64,000 bases of DNA from VMCP01 sp964408945 (GTDB lineage: Bacteria; Bacteroidota; Bacteroidia; NS11-12g; UBA955), in contig CAYPBJ010000002.1 of assembly GCA_964408945.1 (NCBI GenBank), forward strand, positions 96,941 through 160,940. The letters run 5' to 3'. Both the position numbers and the translations under genes were made by a program. The notes under the pieces are model-generated. The model was not told where the DNA came from and ran no database searches. It worked only from the letters and a program-made list of their open reading frames with translations. Positions 34,066 through 44,084 of this stretch are shown here, in pieces; positions within the stretch are counted from its first letter, which is position 1, and each line of letters starts with the position of its first letter.

Positions 34066-36328
34066 AAAAACCATTTTTTTCTGTTTCATTTTTTTCATAG
34101 GCGGCTTCAAATACGGTAGAGCCCAAAATTCATCAAAAACTTTAATTGGCATTGTTCAAATTAATGATATTAAATTAATTGAAGAAAAAATTAAAATTGA
34201 TGGTCATCTCACAGAGGCGGTTTGGAAATCCGCGAAATTTTCTGGAAACTTTACTCAGCATTATCCTTACGATACCAGTTATTCAATCACGAAAACCGAA
34301 TATGCTCTTTATAGCGATGACAAGTTTTTATATGCAGCTTTTAGGTGCTACAGGCGCAATGCAAACGAGAGATTTGTTGTAAATAATCTAAAGAGAGATT
34401 TTTCCGTGTTGACAAACGACGCGGTAATATTAACGATTTCCCCTTTTTTAGATGGGCAAAACGGATTTTCATTTGGTGTGACTCCGCACAACGCACAGCG
34501 AGAAGGTTCAGTTGAAAATGGGGGAGGTTATGGTGTGTCTACAGCTTGGGATCAAGTTTGGTTTTCACAAACTAGAATAACGGACTCTGTTTGGTATGCT
34601 GAAATGGCCATCCCATTTTCTAGTATACGATTTGTAAGAGGATCCAAGCACTGGACATTCAATGTTTCTCGAATAGATTATGTAAATAATGAGATCAGCA
34701 GTTTGTTCAGGGTTCCAAGAAATTTTAATATTTCATCTTTGGTTTTTGCCGATACGTTATTATGGGAGAAACCTATAGAAAAACGCCCATTTAATGGGGT
34801 TTTCATACCTTATGTTAGTAATTTGACATCGCAACCCAAAGGACCTAACACCCCTATAACACAGCTTCCAAGAATTGGTTTTGATGCAAAATTGGGAATC
34901 ACTCCGTCGTTGAATTTGGATGTGACCGTAAATCCTGATTTTGCTCAAGTTGATGTAGATGTACAGCAGATCAATTTAACGAGATACAGTTTGTTTTTCC
35001 CTGAACGAAGACAATTTTTTATAGAGAACAGTGATTTATTTGCCAATTTCGGCTTCAGGCAAATACGGCCGTTCTTTTCTCGTAGAGTCGGTTTAAGTGA
35101 TTTTGGGCGAAATATTCCTATTACACAAGGACTGAGACTTTCAGGGAAATATGGAAATAATGTGCGTTTGGGAATCATGAATGTAACTACCGCCGATGAA
35201 GAAAAATATGGTGGCTTGGTGAAAAATTATTCTGTATTTGCCATGCAACGCAAGATATTCAAGGCGAGCAATGTTGGTTTAATTGTGGTTCATGATGAAA
35301 AATTAAATTTACCCAAACGCGATTTTAATACTGTATTGGGAACGGAATTAAATCTTTTGAGTCCAGACAATAAGTGGAGTGGAAAAGCATTTGTACAGAA
35401 GTCACATTATCCGGGACTTCCTTTGGCCAAAGGCTACGCGCATGCTTCGTATTTAATGTATCGAAGTTTGGATTGGATGTTCATGTGGAATCATGAATTT
35501 GTAAGCAGACGTTATTTGGCGAGAACGGGATTTGTTCCTAGGATTGACAACTTTGACCCTTCAAGTGGTAAGGTGGTAAAATGGGATTATTGGCGTTTAG
35601 AACCAGAATTAAAGCGGGTGTTTTACCCAAAGAGCAAGATAATAAATAGTGTTTCTGCTTTCCTTTACAATAGCAGTTATTACGACAGCGCTTTTGTGCC
35701 AACTGAAAGTAATACCACATTGGTGAGTGAATTGAAGTTCCAGAACACGGCTTACGTTTATGTGACGGGATATTCTTTCTACAGCAGATTGTTTTTACCC
35801 TTTGCGCCTGTAACTCTTCCCGGTAGGGGATATTTAACTGGCGAGCATCAGTGGCAAGGAGTTAACATAGCTTTTTCAACCAATACCCGAAAACCGCTCA
35901 CTATCAATGGGGAAGTTGATTTTGGTGGATACTACATCCACGGAAATAAACAAGAATACAGAACAGAACTTAATTACAGGGTTCCAGGTTTGGGTAGGAA
36001 GCGAATACCTCGTTTATTGGTTACGGCAAGCCTTAGACATATAGATATTGATTTGAATGATTCAGGGCAATACCAAATTGATTTGATTGGATTTAAAGCA
36101 GATTATAGCCTTTCTACAGTTACTTATTTGATTGGATACTGGCAATACAATGCTCAAAATGGATTCATGAACATGAATCTAAGATTCCAATGGAGATATA
36201 GGCCCATGAGTGATTTCTTTTTGGTCTATTCTCAAAATTGGGACCAAACCTATTTGACTCCTCAGAGCCGCGAAGCTTGGTCCCTAGGTGGAAGAAGTTT
36301 AGCCTTTAAAGCTGTTTATTGGTTTTAA
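34058..36328 (+). CDS. DUF5916 outer-membrane protein with CBM9-like N-terminal domain
   Basis: A 756-residue protein. A signal peptide (ending GRAQ, about 22) precedes a carbohydrate-binding-module-9-like domain (KIDGHLTEAVWKSAKFSGNF; residues about 45-225), then the DUF5916 region (VTVNPDFAQVDVDVQQINLTRYSLFFPERRQFFIEN, FFSRRVGL), with alternating aromatic strands to a C-terminal ...FKAVYWF that suggest an outer-membrane beta-barrel. Function is unknown; the CBM-like part hints at glycan binding. It overlaps the MltD-like gene by 8 bases. Confidence 0.85.
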   Translation: MIKKTIFFCFIFFIGGFKYGRAQNSSKTLIGIVQINDIKLIEEKIKIDGHLTEAVWKSAKFSGNFTQHYPYDTSYSITKTEYALYSDDKFLYAAFRCYRRNANERFVVNNLKRDFSVLTNDAVILTISPFLDGQNGFSFGVTPHNAQREGSVENGGGYGVSTAWDQVWFSQTRITDSVWYAEMAIPFSSIRFVRGSKHWTFNVSRIDYVNNEISSLFRVPRNFNISSLVFADTLLWEKPIEKRPFNGVFIPYVSNLTSQPKGPNTPITQLPRIGFDAKLGITPSLNLDVTVNPDFAQVDVDVQQINLTRYSLFFPERRQFFIENSDLFANFGFRQIRPFFSRRVGLSDFGRNIPITQGLRLSGKYGNNVRLGIMNVTTADEEKYGGLVKNYSVFAMQRKIFKASNVGLIVVHDEKLNLPKRDFNTVLGTELNLLSPDNKWSGKAFVQKSHYPGLPLAKGYAHASYLMYRSLDWMFMWNHEFVSRRYLARTGFVPRIDNFDPSSGKVVKWDYWRLEPELKRVFYPKSKIINSVSAFLYNSSYYDSAFVPTESNTTLVSELKFQNTAYVYVTGYSFYSRLFLPFAPVTLPGRGYLTGEHQWQGVNIAFSTNTRKPLTINGEVDFGGYYIHGNKQEYRTELNYRVPGLGRKRIPRLLVTASLRHIDIDLNDSGQYQIDLIGFKADYSLSTVTYLIGYWQYNAQNGFMNMNLRFQWRYRPMSDFFLVYSQNWDQTYLTPQSREAWSLGGRSLAFKAVYWF

Positions 36329-36348
36329 ACAGTTTGCGCAAGATTGCA

Positions 36349-37143
36349 TTAGAATCCGTCTCCGTCAAACATATTCCCTAGTCCACCTAAAATACTTCCT
36401 TCGTCTCTGCGATTTCCGGGTTGAGCGTATGATAAGATGCGACTTGCCAATCGACTAACAGGCAAGCTTTGCAACCACACTTTTCCGGGTCCGCGTAAAA
36501 CGGCAAAGAAGAGTCCCTCGCCTCCAAAAACAGCATTTTTAATGCCCTTTACGAATTGAATATCGTAATCAACCCCACCGGTAAAGGCAACAATGCAACC
36601 GGTATCAACTCTTAATAATTCGCCGGGTTTCAAATCGCGTTCAATGATATAACCACCTGCATGTACAAAAGCCATTCCATCGCCTTCTAATTTTTGCATG
36701 ATGAATCCTTCACCACCAAAAAGACCAGTACCAAGTTTGCGTTGAAATTCGATTCCCACACTCACCCCTTTTGCCGCGCAAAGGAACGCATCTTTTTGGC
36801 AAATAACTTTGTGACCCATTTGTGCTAAATTCATGGGTACTATTTTTCCTGCATATGGTGCTGCAAAGGTCACTTTATGCTTTCCATAGCCATTGTTGGT
36901 AAAGGCAGTCATGAATAAACTCTCACCTGTTAGCAATCGCTTGCCGGCACTGAAAATCTTACCAAATAAGCCACCTTGTTCTTGGCTACCATCGCCAAAG
37001 ATGGTTTGCATCTCAATGCCTTCATCCATAAACATGAAACTACCAGATTCTGCAATAACGGTTTCTTGTGGATCAAGTTCAATTTCTACACACTGCATTT
37101 CTTCTCCGTGCAGCTTGTAATCAATTTCGTGATTTTGTATCAT
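36349..37143 (-). CDS. AIM24/TIGR00266 family protein
   Basis: A 264-residue protein of the AIM24 family, which forms beta-rich trimers and has no settled function in bacteria. Family features include PQETVIAESGSFMFMDEGIEM, GGLFGKIFSAGKRLLTGESLF, GFIMQKLEGDGMAFVHAGG and GGEGLFFAVLRGPGKVWLQSLP. A glycine-rich tail ends ...LGNMFDGDGF. Its ATG overlaps the stop of the upstream FAH-family gene by 4 bases. Confidence 0.88.
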   Translation of the reverse strand: MIQNHEIDYKLHGEEMQCVEIELDPQETVIAESGSFMFMDEGIEMQTIFGDGSQEQGGLFGKIFSAGKRLLTGESLFMTAFTNNGYGKHKVTFAAPYAGKIVPMNLAQMGHKVICQKDAFLCAAKGVSVGIEFQRKLGTGLFGGEGFIMQKLEGDGMAFVHAGGYIIERDLKPGELLRVDTGCIVAFTGGVDYDIQFVKGIKNAVFGGEGLFFAVLRGPGKVWLQSLPVSRLASRILSYAQPGNRRDEGSILGGLGNMFDGDGF

Positions 37144-38144
37144 GATTTTTTCAGTTTTAAAATTGAAAATTCGGTATTTTCTGCTTTGATGTTGTTTTCT
37201 AGTCTACCCATTTGGTCAATTTCCATAGTTACAACATCATTTGGCTGAAGCCATTGAACTTGGTAATTGGGGTCATTCAAAAGTCCAGTTCCGTTCAATT
37301 CCAAAAAACAACCTGTACCAACGGTGCCAGAACCAATTACATCACCCGGCAATACATCAACACCATATGCGCATCTTTCAATAATCTCAGCGAAAGTCCA
37401 ATCCATATCTCCCATGTTTCCTTCGCTTACCTGAACTCCGTTGACCCAACATTTCATAGAAAGATTGTAGTTGTTTCCTACGTGGTTGGGTTTTGCTTGG
37501 ATTTTAAAGGGTTCAAGTTCGTCAGGGGTAATCATGAATGGGCCAATAACCGTGCTGAAATCTTTTCCTTTAGCAGGACCAAGGTTAAGCAGCATTTCTT
37601 CCATTTGAAGGGTTCTTGCACTCATGTCGTTCATAATCATATAACCTGCAATATAATTATCTGCCTCTGCAGCCTTTATATTGCGACCTTTCTTACCTAT
37701 AACAACAGCAGCTTCAAGTTCAAAATCTAATTTTTGGAAATGGTCAGGCATACACACAATTTCACCGGGTCCTTGGATGGCATTGTGATTGGTAAAATAG
37801 AATATAGGGTATTGATCAAATTCTTCAATCATGGGAACTTTTCTGTTTCTTCGTGCGGCAGCAACGTGCTGTCTGAAAGCATATCCATCTCTGCAGCTGC
37901 TGGGCTGTGGCACAGGTGCAAGTAGGGTTAAATCAGAATAATTTAAAGCTTTTTCAGAGTGTTTTCCATTGATAATTTCGTCTTGAATGATTTGGCTTTT
38001 TGCTTTGTTGGATTCCCAATCTTCCAAAATGGCCTTCATGGTTACTGGTATTTCAGCATTTATTTGGCTGAGAGGGTAGACTTTGTTATCTACCAATAAG
38101 GCTGCTTGAGCTATAGCTCCGTGGCTGAACGACACAAATTTCAT
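37140..38144 (-). CDS. Fumarylacetoacetate hydrolase family protein
   Basis: A 334-residue member of the FAH superfamily. The metal-binding and catalytic region shows RDGYAFRQHVAAARRNR, DFELEAAVVIGKKGRNI, GYMIMNDMSARTLQ, KGKDFSTVIGPFMITPDEL and DVLPGDVIGSGTVGTGCFLE. This length and the N-terminal SPVPRPSS-like PVPQPSSCRD fit the longer fumarylacetoacetase-like type used in tyrosine or aromatic breakdown, but other 2-keto acid hydrolases share it. Four-base overlap with the AIM24 gene. Confidence 0.88.
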   Translation of the reverse strand: MKFVSFSHGAIAQAALLVDNKVYPLSQINAEIPVTMKAILEDWESNKAKSQIIQDEIINGKHSEKALNYSDLTLLAPVPQPSSCRDGYAFRQHVAAARRNRKVPMIEEFDQYPIFYFTNHNAIQGPGEIVCMPDHFQKLDFELEAAVVIGKKGRNIKAAEADNYIAGYMIMNDMSARTLQMEEMLLNLGPAKGKDFSTVIGPFMITPDELEPFKIQAKPNHVGNNYNLSMKCWVNGVQVSEGNMGDMDWTFAEIIERCAYGVDVLPGDVIGSGTVGTGCFLELNGTGLLNDPNYQVQWLQPNDVVTMEIDQMGRLENNIKAENTEFSILKLKKS

Positions 38145-38215
38145 GTTTCAAAAATACAATAATCTTGTTCAGACTTGGTTACTCTCCGACGAATTCAGAA
38201 CTTTGAACCATAAAA

Positions 38216-39124
38216 ATGAAAAAGAATAAAATATTGGTAACCGGTAGCAATGGTTTATTGGGTCAAAAATTAACCGATTTATTGATTCAAGATAGTGGGA
38301 TAGAATTGATTGCAACAGGAAGGGGAAAGAACAGACATCCAAAAAGTGATACTGAAGGGAGATATACCTACATTGAATTGGATATAACAGACAATCAATC
38401 AGTTGAAAAATTATTAATGACTAAAAAACCAGAAATTGTTATACACACTGCTGCAATGACCCAAGTAGATGATTGTGAGTTTGAAAAAGAACTTTGTGTA
38501 AGTTTAAATATTGATTGTGTTGAACAACTAGCAAAACTAAGTCAAGAGTTGGGTTTTAGATTGATTCATTTAAGTACAGATTTCATTTTTGATGGTACAA
38601 AACCCATGTACAAAGAAGAGGAAGAACCCAATCCATTGAGTTACTATGGTTGGAGTAAATTGGAAGCGGAGAAGAAAGTACTTGAGTATTCAAAGAACTA
38701 TGCCATTTTAAGAACGGTTCTGGTTTACGGAAAGGTAGCAGATATGAGTAGGTCTAACATCATGTTGTGGTCTTATAATACGTTGAAAGACAAAAAGAAT
38801 GCTAAAGTAGTAGACGATCAGTTTAGAACTCCAACATTAGCAGAAGATTTAGCAGTGGGATGTAAATTGGCAGCATTATCTAATGTGAATGGAATTTTCA
38901 ATATTGCTGGCAAGGATTATGTGAGTATATATGAGTTAGTTGAAAAAATAGCTTTGATGTATGGTTTTGAAATGACTAACATTGATAGGGTGTCTAGTGA
39001 TACTTTAAGCCAACCAGCAAAACGACCCCCTATAACAGGATTAGATATCTCTAAAGCTCGTGAAATATTGAATTATGAGCCCCATTCTTTAGAGGATGGT
39101 ATAAGAATTTGCTTGGGTATGTGA
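38216..39124 (+). CDS. RmlD-like SDR reductase (dTDP-4-dehydrorhamnose reductase family)
   Basis: A 302-residue NAD(P)-dependent reductase. The Rossmann motif GSNGLLGQK (residues 10-18), VIHTAAMTQVDDCE, HLSTDFIFDG and the Tyr-Lys pair in YYGWSKLEAE (about 143) match RmlD, the last enzyme of dTDP-rhamnose synthesis. RfbB is encoded at 59.6 kb; RmlC was not seen. A related SDR role (for example in methionine adenosyltransferase-beta-like proteins) cannot be excluded. Confidence 0.82.
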   Translation: MKKNKILVTGSNGLLGQKLTDLLIQDSGIELIATGRGKNRHPKSDTEGRYTYIELDITDNQSVEKLLMTKKPEIVIHTAAMTQVDDCEFEKELCVSLNIDCVEQLAKLSQELGFRLIHLSTDFIFDGTKPMYKEEEEPNPLSYYGWSKLEAEKKVLEYSKNYAILRTVLVYGKVADMSRSNIMLWSYNTLKDKKNAKVVDDQFRTPTLAEDLAVGCKLAALSNVNGIFNIAGKDYVSIYELVEKIALMYGFEMTNIDRVSSDTLSQPAKRPPITGLDISKAREILNYEPHSLEDGIRICLGM

Positions 39125-39166
39125 TATATTGTTATCATTATAAGAAAATTAACTTTACTTTGTGGT

Positions 39167-41113
39167 ATGAAAATTTCTAGGCACAAAGCACTGACTTTTC
39201 TTTCTTTAATTTTAATCTTGTTGGGCGGTTGCAAAAGCAACGATAAATCTGAGCTTGTAGTATTATCAGGTGGAACTAAACCGTTAAAAGCTGACCAAAT
39301 ATTAGATTATTTGGATAATAAAAAGGAGAACTACGAGCGATTGGTAGGTGTTACATTGTTTGCCAAGGTAACAATGAGAGACACCTCAGCTTTGGTTAAA
39401 AAGGCCTTACAGGTGTATCGTGAAAGAGCTGAAAAAGAAGGGGATAATAACCTTAAACTGTTGGGGTATTCAAAGTTGTTGGAATCGGCTGACAGACGGA
39501 GAAATTTAGTGATACATGGTGTAACTGAGTCAGACAAAGATTTAGCAAATTCAATTACCGATCTAAATCAACAAGTATTAAAAATTGGTGATGAGTTAAA
39601 CGATACAACCATGAAAATTTTGGCAATTACTCAGTTGAGTTCTAATTATTTTGGTTTAGGAAAGAACGATAGTGCTGAGATGTTGACTAAGTTGGGTTTT
39701 GATTTGGCGTATAATAGTCGAGATTATGTGCATATCCATTTCTTTGGGGTCAATTTGGGATATGTTTTTAATAAAAAATCAATGTATGGTGCTGCTCAAC
39801 AATATTTTGAAACAGCTTTAGATGCTGCTAAAAAAGTTGGTTCTCCACATACAATGGCAGTAAATAATTTGGTGGGTTTATTAGTTTCAGAAAAGAATTA
39901 TTACGATGCTGAGCAACTTTGGAATCAAGAATTTTCAAATAAAGAATTGGATCCAGGTTCCTATGAAGACCAGGTTTTGATTATCAATAAATCTTACATC
40001 TTACAAAAATTAGGAAAGTACAAAGAGGCTCAAATTTGGATTAACAAAATAAATGATGTTGCAAATTATCCAGATTTACAAATAGATTATCATAGAGTGA
40101 TATTGAATCAAATGGAACATGAGAAGTTAAGTACTTCGGTGTATTTGGATAGCATAAAGTCTATTTGGTTGGCATATCCTCCAGATGGAATCAAGAAAAT
40201 GGATGCATTTATTCAAAATGCACTGCCCTTAAATTCAAATTTAATCAGTGAAAAGGATATAAAATTTATTGACAGTTTTGTGGATCCAAGTAAAGATGAT
40301 TATTATGATTGGGTTGATATTTATGAATCTATCAAAGGGGTTAGGGCTCAAAGTAAAGGAGATCTTAATGAAGCCATAGGGCATTTTAGAAAGGCCTTGG
40401 AAATTAAAGAATTGGCAAATATCAAAGATGGTATTAGCAGGAAATCTGATATCACAGAGAAACTTCACATAAGAGAACAACAAGCAAAATTGGAAGAAAG
40501 TAACATTTTACTTGAGCACGAGAGAAATAGCTATTTATGGTATAGACTTATTACCGCAGCAATTATTTTGCTTGGTTTATTTATCATTTTCATCATTGTG
40601 AGAGAGCGAGGAAGATTGAAACTTCAAAATGATTTGGTAGAAAAAGAACTTATTTTAGAGAAAAAGTCAGCTGAAGCATTGCAATTGGAAAATGAAATTA
40701 ATGGCAGAGTATTGGCACTTTCGAAGTTGGTCATTGCGAAAGCTGATCGCATTAATAAACTATTGATGGCCCTAAATGAGAGTAATTTTAAAGAGCAGAT
40801 AAGAGAATTAAAAACAGAATCGCTAGCCATTCAAAATGCGTTTTCTGAAGCAAAGCCCCAGTTAGCAGACAAATTATTGGAAGACTATTCTGAAATTCAA
40901 CAAGATTTTCCAGGAGTTTCCGAATTGAACATGACAGAGAAAAGAATTTTCGTTTTGTCTATCAACGGTTATCACAGCAAAGAAATAGGCAGTATTCTTG
41001 GACTAACTGGACAGTATGTAAACAATGCGCGAACTCGAATTCGTAAGAAATTAGATATTTCGGAGAATTGGAATGAGATTAAAATAAATAAAAAGAATCC
41101 AAATTTAATATGA
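39167..41113 (+). CDS. Membrane-tethered TPR lipoprotein with cytoplasmic LuxR-type DNA-binding domain
   Basis: A 648-residue putative regulator. The N-terminus has a lipobox (LLGGC at about 22), then tetratricopeptide-like helical repeats (about 60-440), one membrane helix (LWYRLITAAIILLGLFIIFIIV, about 455-477), a coiled coil and a LuxR-type helix-turn-helix (MTEKRIFVLSINGYHSKEIG...YVNNARTRIRKKL, about 587-637). TPR-TM-LuxR proteins are common in Bacteroidota; a lipidated N-terminus plus inner-membrane helix would span the periplasm. No sensor ligand is evident. era starts in a 4-base overlap with its stop. Confidence 0.82.
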   Translation: MKISRHKALTFLSLILILLGGCKSNDKSELVVLSGGTKPLKADQILDYLDNKKENYERLVGVTLFAKVTMRDTSALVKKALQVYRERAEKEGDNNLKLLGYSKLLESADRRRNLVIHGVTESDKDLANSITDLNQQVLKIGDELNDTTMKILAITQLSSNYFGLGKNDSAEMLTKLGFDLAYNSRDYVHIHFFGVNLGYVFNKKSMYGAAQQYFETALDAAKKVGSPHTMAVNNLVGLLVSEKNYYDAEQLWNQEFSNKELDPGSYEDQVLIINKSYILQKLGKYKEAQIWINKINDVANYPDLQIDYHRVILNQMEHEKLSTSVYLDSIKSIWLAYPPDGIKKMDAFIQNALPLNSNLISEKDIKFIDSFVDPSKDDYYDWVDIYESIKGVRAQSKGDLNEAIGHFRKALEIKELANIKDGISRKSDITEKLHIREQQAKLEESNILLEHERNSYLWYRLITAAIILLGLFIIFIIVRERGRLKLQNDLVEKELILEKKSAEALQLENEINGRVLALSKLVIAKADRINKLLMALNESNFKEQIRELKTESLAIQNAFSEAKPQLADKLLEDYSEIQQDFPGVSELNMTEKRIFVLSINGYHSKEIGSILGLTGQYVNNARTRIRKKLDISENWNEIKINKKNPNLI

Positions 41114-42000
41114 ATGAAAACTTTAGAAGCGGATTTGTAAGCATTATTGGAATGCCCAATGCTGGGAAAAGCACCTTATACAACAGATTATTGGGTGAGA
41201 CACTCGCCATAGTCAATCCAAAGGCTCAAACAACCAGACACAGAATTCTAGGTGTAAAAAACGGACCGGGTTTTCAAATTGTGTATTCCGATACTCCGGG
41301 AGTTCTATACAAGACATCCTATAAGATGCATGAAAAAATGATGCACTTTGTTAATGAATCAGTTGCCGATAGTGACGTATTGATATTGATGATTGATATC
41401 AAAGGTCGACAGTTTACTGAAGAAATTAAGGAGAAGTTTGAACATGCAAAGGCAAAGAAAATAGTTGCTTTAAATAAAGTTGATTTGAGTAATCAATCTG
41501 ATTTAGAAGCCAAATTGGAGGAAATCAAAGAGAATTTCAAAGCAGATATTTATTTGCCCATTTCTGCTGAGCACGGATTTCAAGTGGAGGTTCTAGAAGA
41601 ATATATTGAGAAGTTTTTACCTGAGCACCCAGCGTATTTTCCAGATGATCAGCTTACTGATAGGTCAGAGCGTTTTTTTGTGAATGAAATCATCAGAAAT
41701 AACATATTGAAACTATACGATGAGGAAATTCCATATGCCTGCGAAGTCATGAGTTTGTCTTTCAAGGAAAATAAAAAATTGATTAAAATTAACTGTGAAA
41801 TCATTGTAGAACGTGATTCTCAAAAGCCCATTTTAATAGGTAAAAGGGGTGATGGAATTAAAAACTTGGGCATTGAATCTAGAAAAGAGTTGGAAGCTTT
41901 TTTTGGTAAGCAGGTCTTTTTAGAATTGTATGTAAAGGTTAGGGAAGACTGGAGAAACAATAATAACATGCTCAAACAATTTGGGTATGATCAAGAGTAA
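41110..42000 (+). CDS. era: GTPase Era
   Basis: Era (296 residues) binds 16S rRNA near its 3' end and helps 30S assembly. Motifs: G1 GMPNAGKST (residues 14-22), G2 TTRHR, G3 DTPGV, G4 NKVD, then the C-terminal KH domain (INCEIIVERDSQKPILIGKRGDGIKNLG). It overlaps the TPR/LuxR gene by 4 bases; the start of the downstream hydrolase gene lies within its last 14 bases. Confidence 0.96.
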   Translation: MNENFRSGFVSIIGMPNAGKSTLYNRLLGETLAIVNPKAQTTRHRILGVKNGPGFQIVYSDTPGVLYKTSYKMHEKMMHFVNESVADSDVLILMIDIKGRQFTEEIKEKFEHAKAKKIVALNKVDLSNQSDLEAKLEEIKENFKADIYLPISAEHGFQVEVLEEYIEKFLPEHPAYFPDDQLTDRSERFFVNEIIRNNILKLYDEEIPYACEVMSLSFKENKKLIKINCEIIVERDSQKPILIGKRGDGIKNLGIESRKELEAFFGKQVFLELYVKVREDWRNNNNMLKQFGYDQE

Positions 42001-42889
42001 GTTATATCTTTTGTGTTTTGTTGGCTTGTTATCTTGCATCAATGCAAAGCAAGTTGATGGAGGTGATTTATATCCAGAAAAAATCAATGGATGGGTGTTA
42101 AACAAGGTCTTTCATAGAACATCTTTTGATACATCTTATGCTATAACATTGAATGGAATAAAGTATAACATTCGGTTTAATGTTCCACAAAACAATAACC
42201 ACCAATTAATTCTATTTTTACCAGGTTGGAACTTGCCTGCAAGCGATTGGAAAACAAAGACCAGGGTGGTTGATAGTGCCTTGAATTCAGGTTATTCTAC
42301 GCTCTTGGTAGATATGGGAAAAAGTGTCTATTTGGATACTTTTTACTCTAATACAAGAGCAGATTACAAGAATTACCCCACTCGACAATGGTTGTGGAAT
42401 GAGGTTCTCGGGCCTTACAGAGATGCCGGCTTTTTTAGTGATGTTTATAAAGGATTAAAATCACATGTATTTGGATTATCGACAGGTGCAAGAGGTGCTG
42501 TTGCATTGGCTCAGGATCATTATTTAACCATAAACTTTATAGCCGCTTTAAGTGGAGATTATGACCCACTAATTGATACTACAGATGCTTTGATGATCAA
42601 TTCTATGGGTAGATATTTCCAAAATACGGATCGTTGGAGGTTTGGCTCAAATAATTTGATACATAAAGGAGCTGTCTCAGGACATCTATTTCTAGCACAT
42701 GGAAGGAAAGATAAAATTGTACCCGTGCGTCACTCTTTAGATTTCTCAGATAGTTTGAGTAATTGGAATCATGTTGATCAAGGTTGGCCTGTTTATACGT
42801 TCTTTCCTGAAAGCTTTGGACATGATTATTTGTTTTGGGACGAAGCAGGTTTGAAAGCGCTCAATCAGCTGAGGGTTCTACACCCATAA
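41987..42889 (+). CDS. Alpha/beta-hydrolase lipoprotein
   Basis: A 300-residue exported hydrolase. The start MIKSKLYLL was chosen over an earlier TTG; the signal peptide ends LLSC (lipobox, Cys about residue 17). The catalytic triad is visible: nucleophile in GLSTGARG (Ser about 165), Asp in HGRKDKIVP (about 241) and His in SFGHDY (about 280). Esterase or peptidase activity is likely; substrate unknown. It overlaps era by 14 bases and the convergent antiporter gene by 29 bases. Confidence 0.78.
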   Translation: MIKSKLYLLCFVGLLSCINAKQVDGGDLYPEKINGWVLNKVFHRTSFDTSYAITLNGIKYNIRFNVPQNNNHQLILFLPGWNLPASDWKTKTRVVDSALNSGYSTLLVDMGKSVYLDTFYSNTRADYKNYPTRQWLWNEVLGPYRDAGFFSDVYKGLKSHVFGLSTGARGAVALAQDHYLTINFIAALSGDYDPLIDTTDALMINSMGRYFQNTDRWRFGSNNLIHKGAVSGHLFLAHGRKDKIVPVRHSLDFSDSLSNWNHVDQGWPVYTFFPESFGHDYLFWDEAGLKALNQLRVLHP

Positions 42890-44075
42890 GGGTTAGTTTA
42901 TCTGTGTTTGAGTCTTTGTCTTTTTTGCTAAAGATGGTTGCGACCATCATGAATACGGAAGTCATTAAAATGACCTGGGTAATCATTGTTTGATTAACGA
43001 CTGAAATTGTTTGACCAGCTGGTATACTTACAAAAAGCAACACGGTTATAAGTCCTCTTGGCGAAACATACGCCAATGGGAAGATGGGCAACTTCAGAAT
43101 GAGTAATTGTAAAATTCTCAGTAAAACAATCATTCCAAAGACCAGAGAGGAGAGAATGAATGTGTCTAAATCAAGGAGTGTGTTAAGGTCAATGGTAAAG
43201 CCAAAAATCAGGAAAAAAGATACTCTAACAATAAATGTGAGTTCTGTTGTTATCTCTTCAAATTTATGTATTTCTTTAGTTAGATGGGATGTTTCAAAAT
43301 TCCTGAAAAATCTAATAGTGCTAATTTTTTCAATGTTTGCAATAACCAATCCAAAAACTAGGATGAGTATCAGGGCGGGCAAATGAAAGCCTTTTGCCAA
43401 TGCGTATAAGAAGATGATTAAGGCAATAATGGGCATGAATTTAATGCGGTGCTTTAGTCTACTTATCATGAGTGTAAGTACCAAAGCGGCTGCGAGAGAA
43501 AATATTACACTAACGCCAATTTCCCCCAAAAACATAAGGGAAGTTTTCCAATTGATGATTTCATTGAGAGCAATGAAGTTGAATAACGTAACACCAACAA
43601 TGTCTGAGAGACTGGATTCGAAAATGATGAATTCTTTATCTTTTTTGCTGAGCATTTTAGCCGTGGGTATGGCAATTGCGCTGCTTATGATAGATAATGG
43701 AATGGCATTTAAGAGACTGTCTTTAAGTCCAAAACCTTGAATGGTAAACCATGCGCCGAGGCTGATGCACAATGTGATAATTGATAGGAAGGCCAGAAGA
43801 AATGTTTGATTTAGCAGGGGCAGTTTTTGTTTGGTTAGTTTTAGTTCTAAGGTTCCTTCAAGAACAATTAGAATCAAACCCATGGTTCCAAGTTCGGGCA
43901 AAACAGAAGAAAAATCGGGTTTTTCCCAATGCATAAAATCAACTAATTTCTGAGAGAGCATTCCCAAAATCAAAAGAATGATGATGTTAGGAACACGGGT
44001 TTTGGGTGAAATTATTTCAAATAAATATCCAATCAGGATCAAGGAAGTAAAAACCAGCAAGAATGAAACATGCAT
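42861..44075 (-). CDS. Cation:proton antiporter (CPA family)
   Basis: A 404-residue membrane transporter with about 12 hydrophobic helices. LGTMGLILIVLEGTLELKL and the central SSLSDIVGVTLFNFIAL (Ser-Asp in the ion-binding helix) fit Na+/H+ exchangers of the CPA1/NhaP group. It likely exports Na+ or K+ in exchange for H+ in the inner membrane. A short hydrophilic tail ends the protein, without the TrkA/RCK domain seen in Kef-type members. Its 3' end overlaps the hydrolase gene by 29 bases. Confidence 0.88.
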   Translation of the reverse strand: MHVSFLLVFTSLILIGYLFEIISPKTRVPNIIILLILGMLSQKLVDFMHWEKPDFSSVLPELGTMGLILIVLEGTLELKLTKQKLPLLNQTFLLAFLSIITLCISLGAWFTIQGFGLKDSLLNAIPLSIISSAIAIPTAKMLSKKDKEFIIFESSLSDIVGVTLFNFIALNEIINWKTSLMFLGEIGVSVIFSLAAALVLTLMISRLKHRIKFMPIIALIIFLYALAKGFHLPALILILVFGLVIANIEKISTIRFFRNFETSHLTKEIHKFEEITTELTFIVRVSFFLIFGFTIDLNTLLDLDTFILSSLVFGMIVLLRILQLLILKLPIFPLAYVSPRGLITVLLFVSIPAGQTISVVNQTMITQVILMTSVFMMVATIFSKKDKDSNTDKLTLMGVEPSAD

Positions 44076-44084
44076 ACCCCGAAG

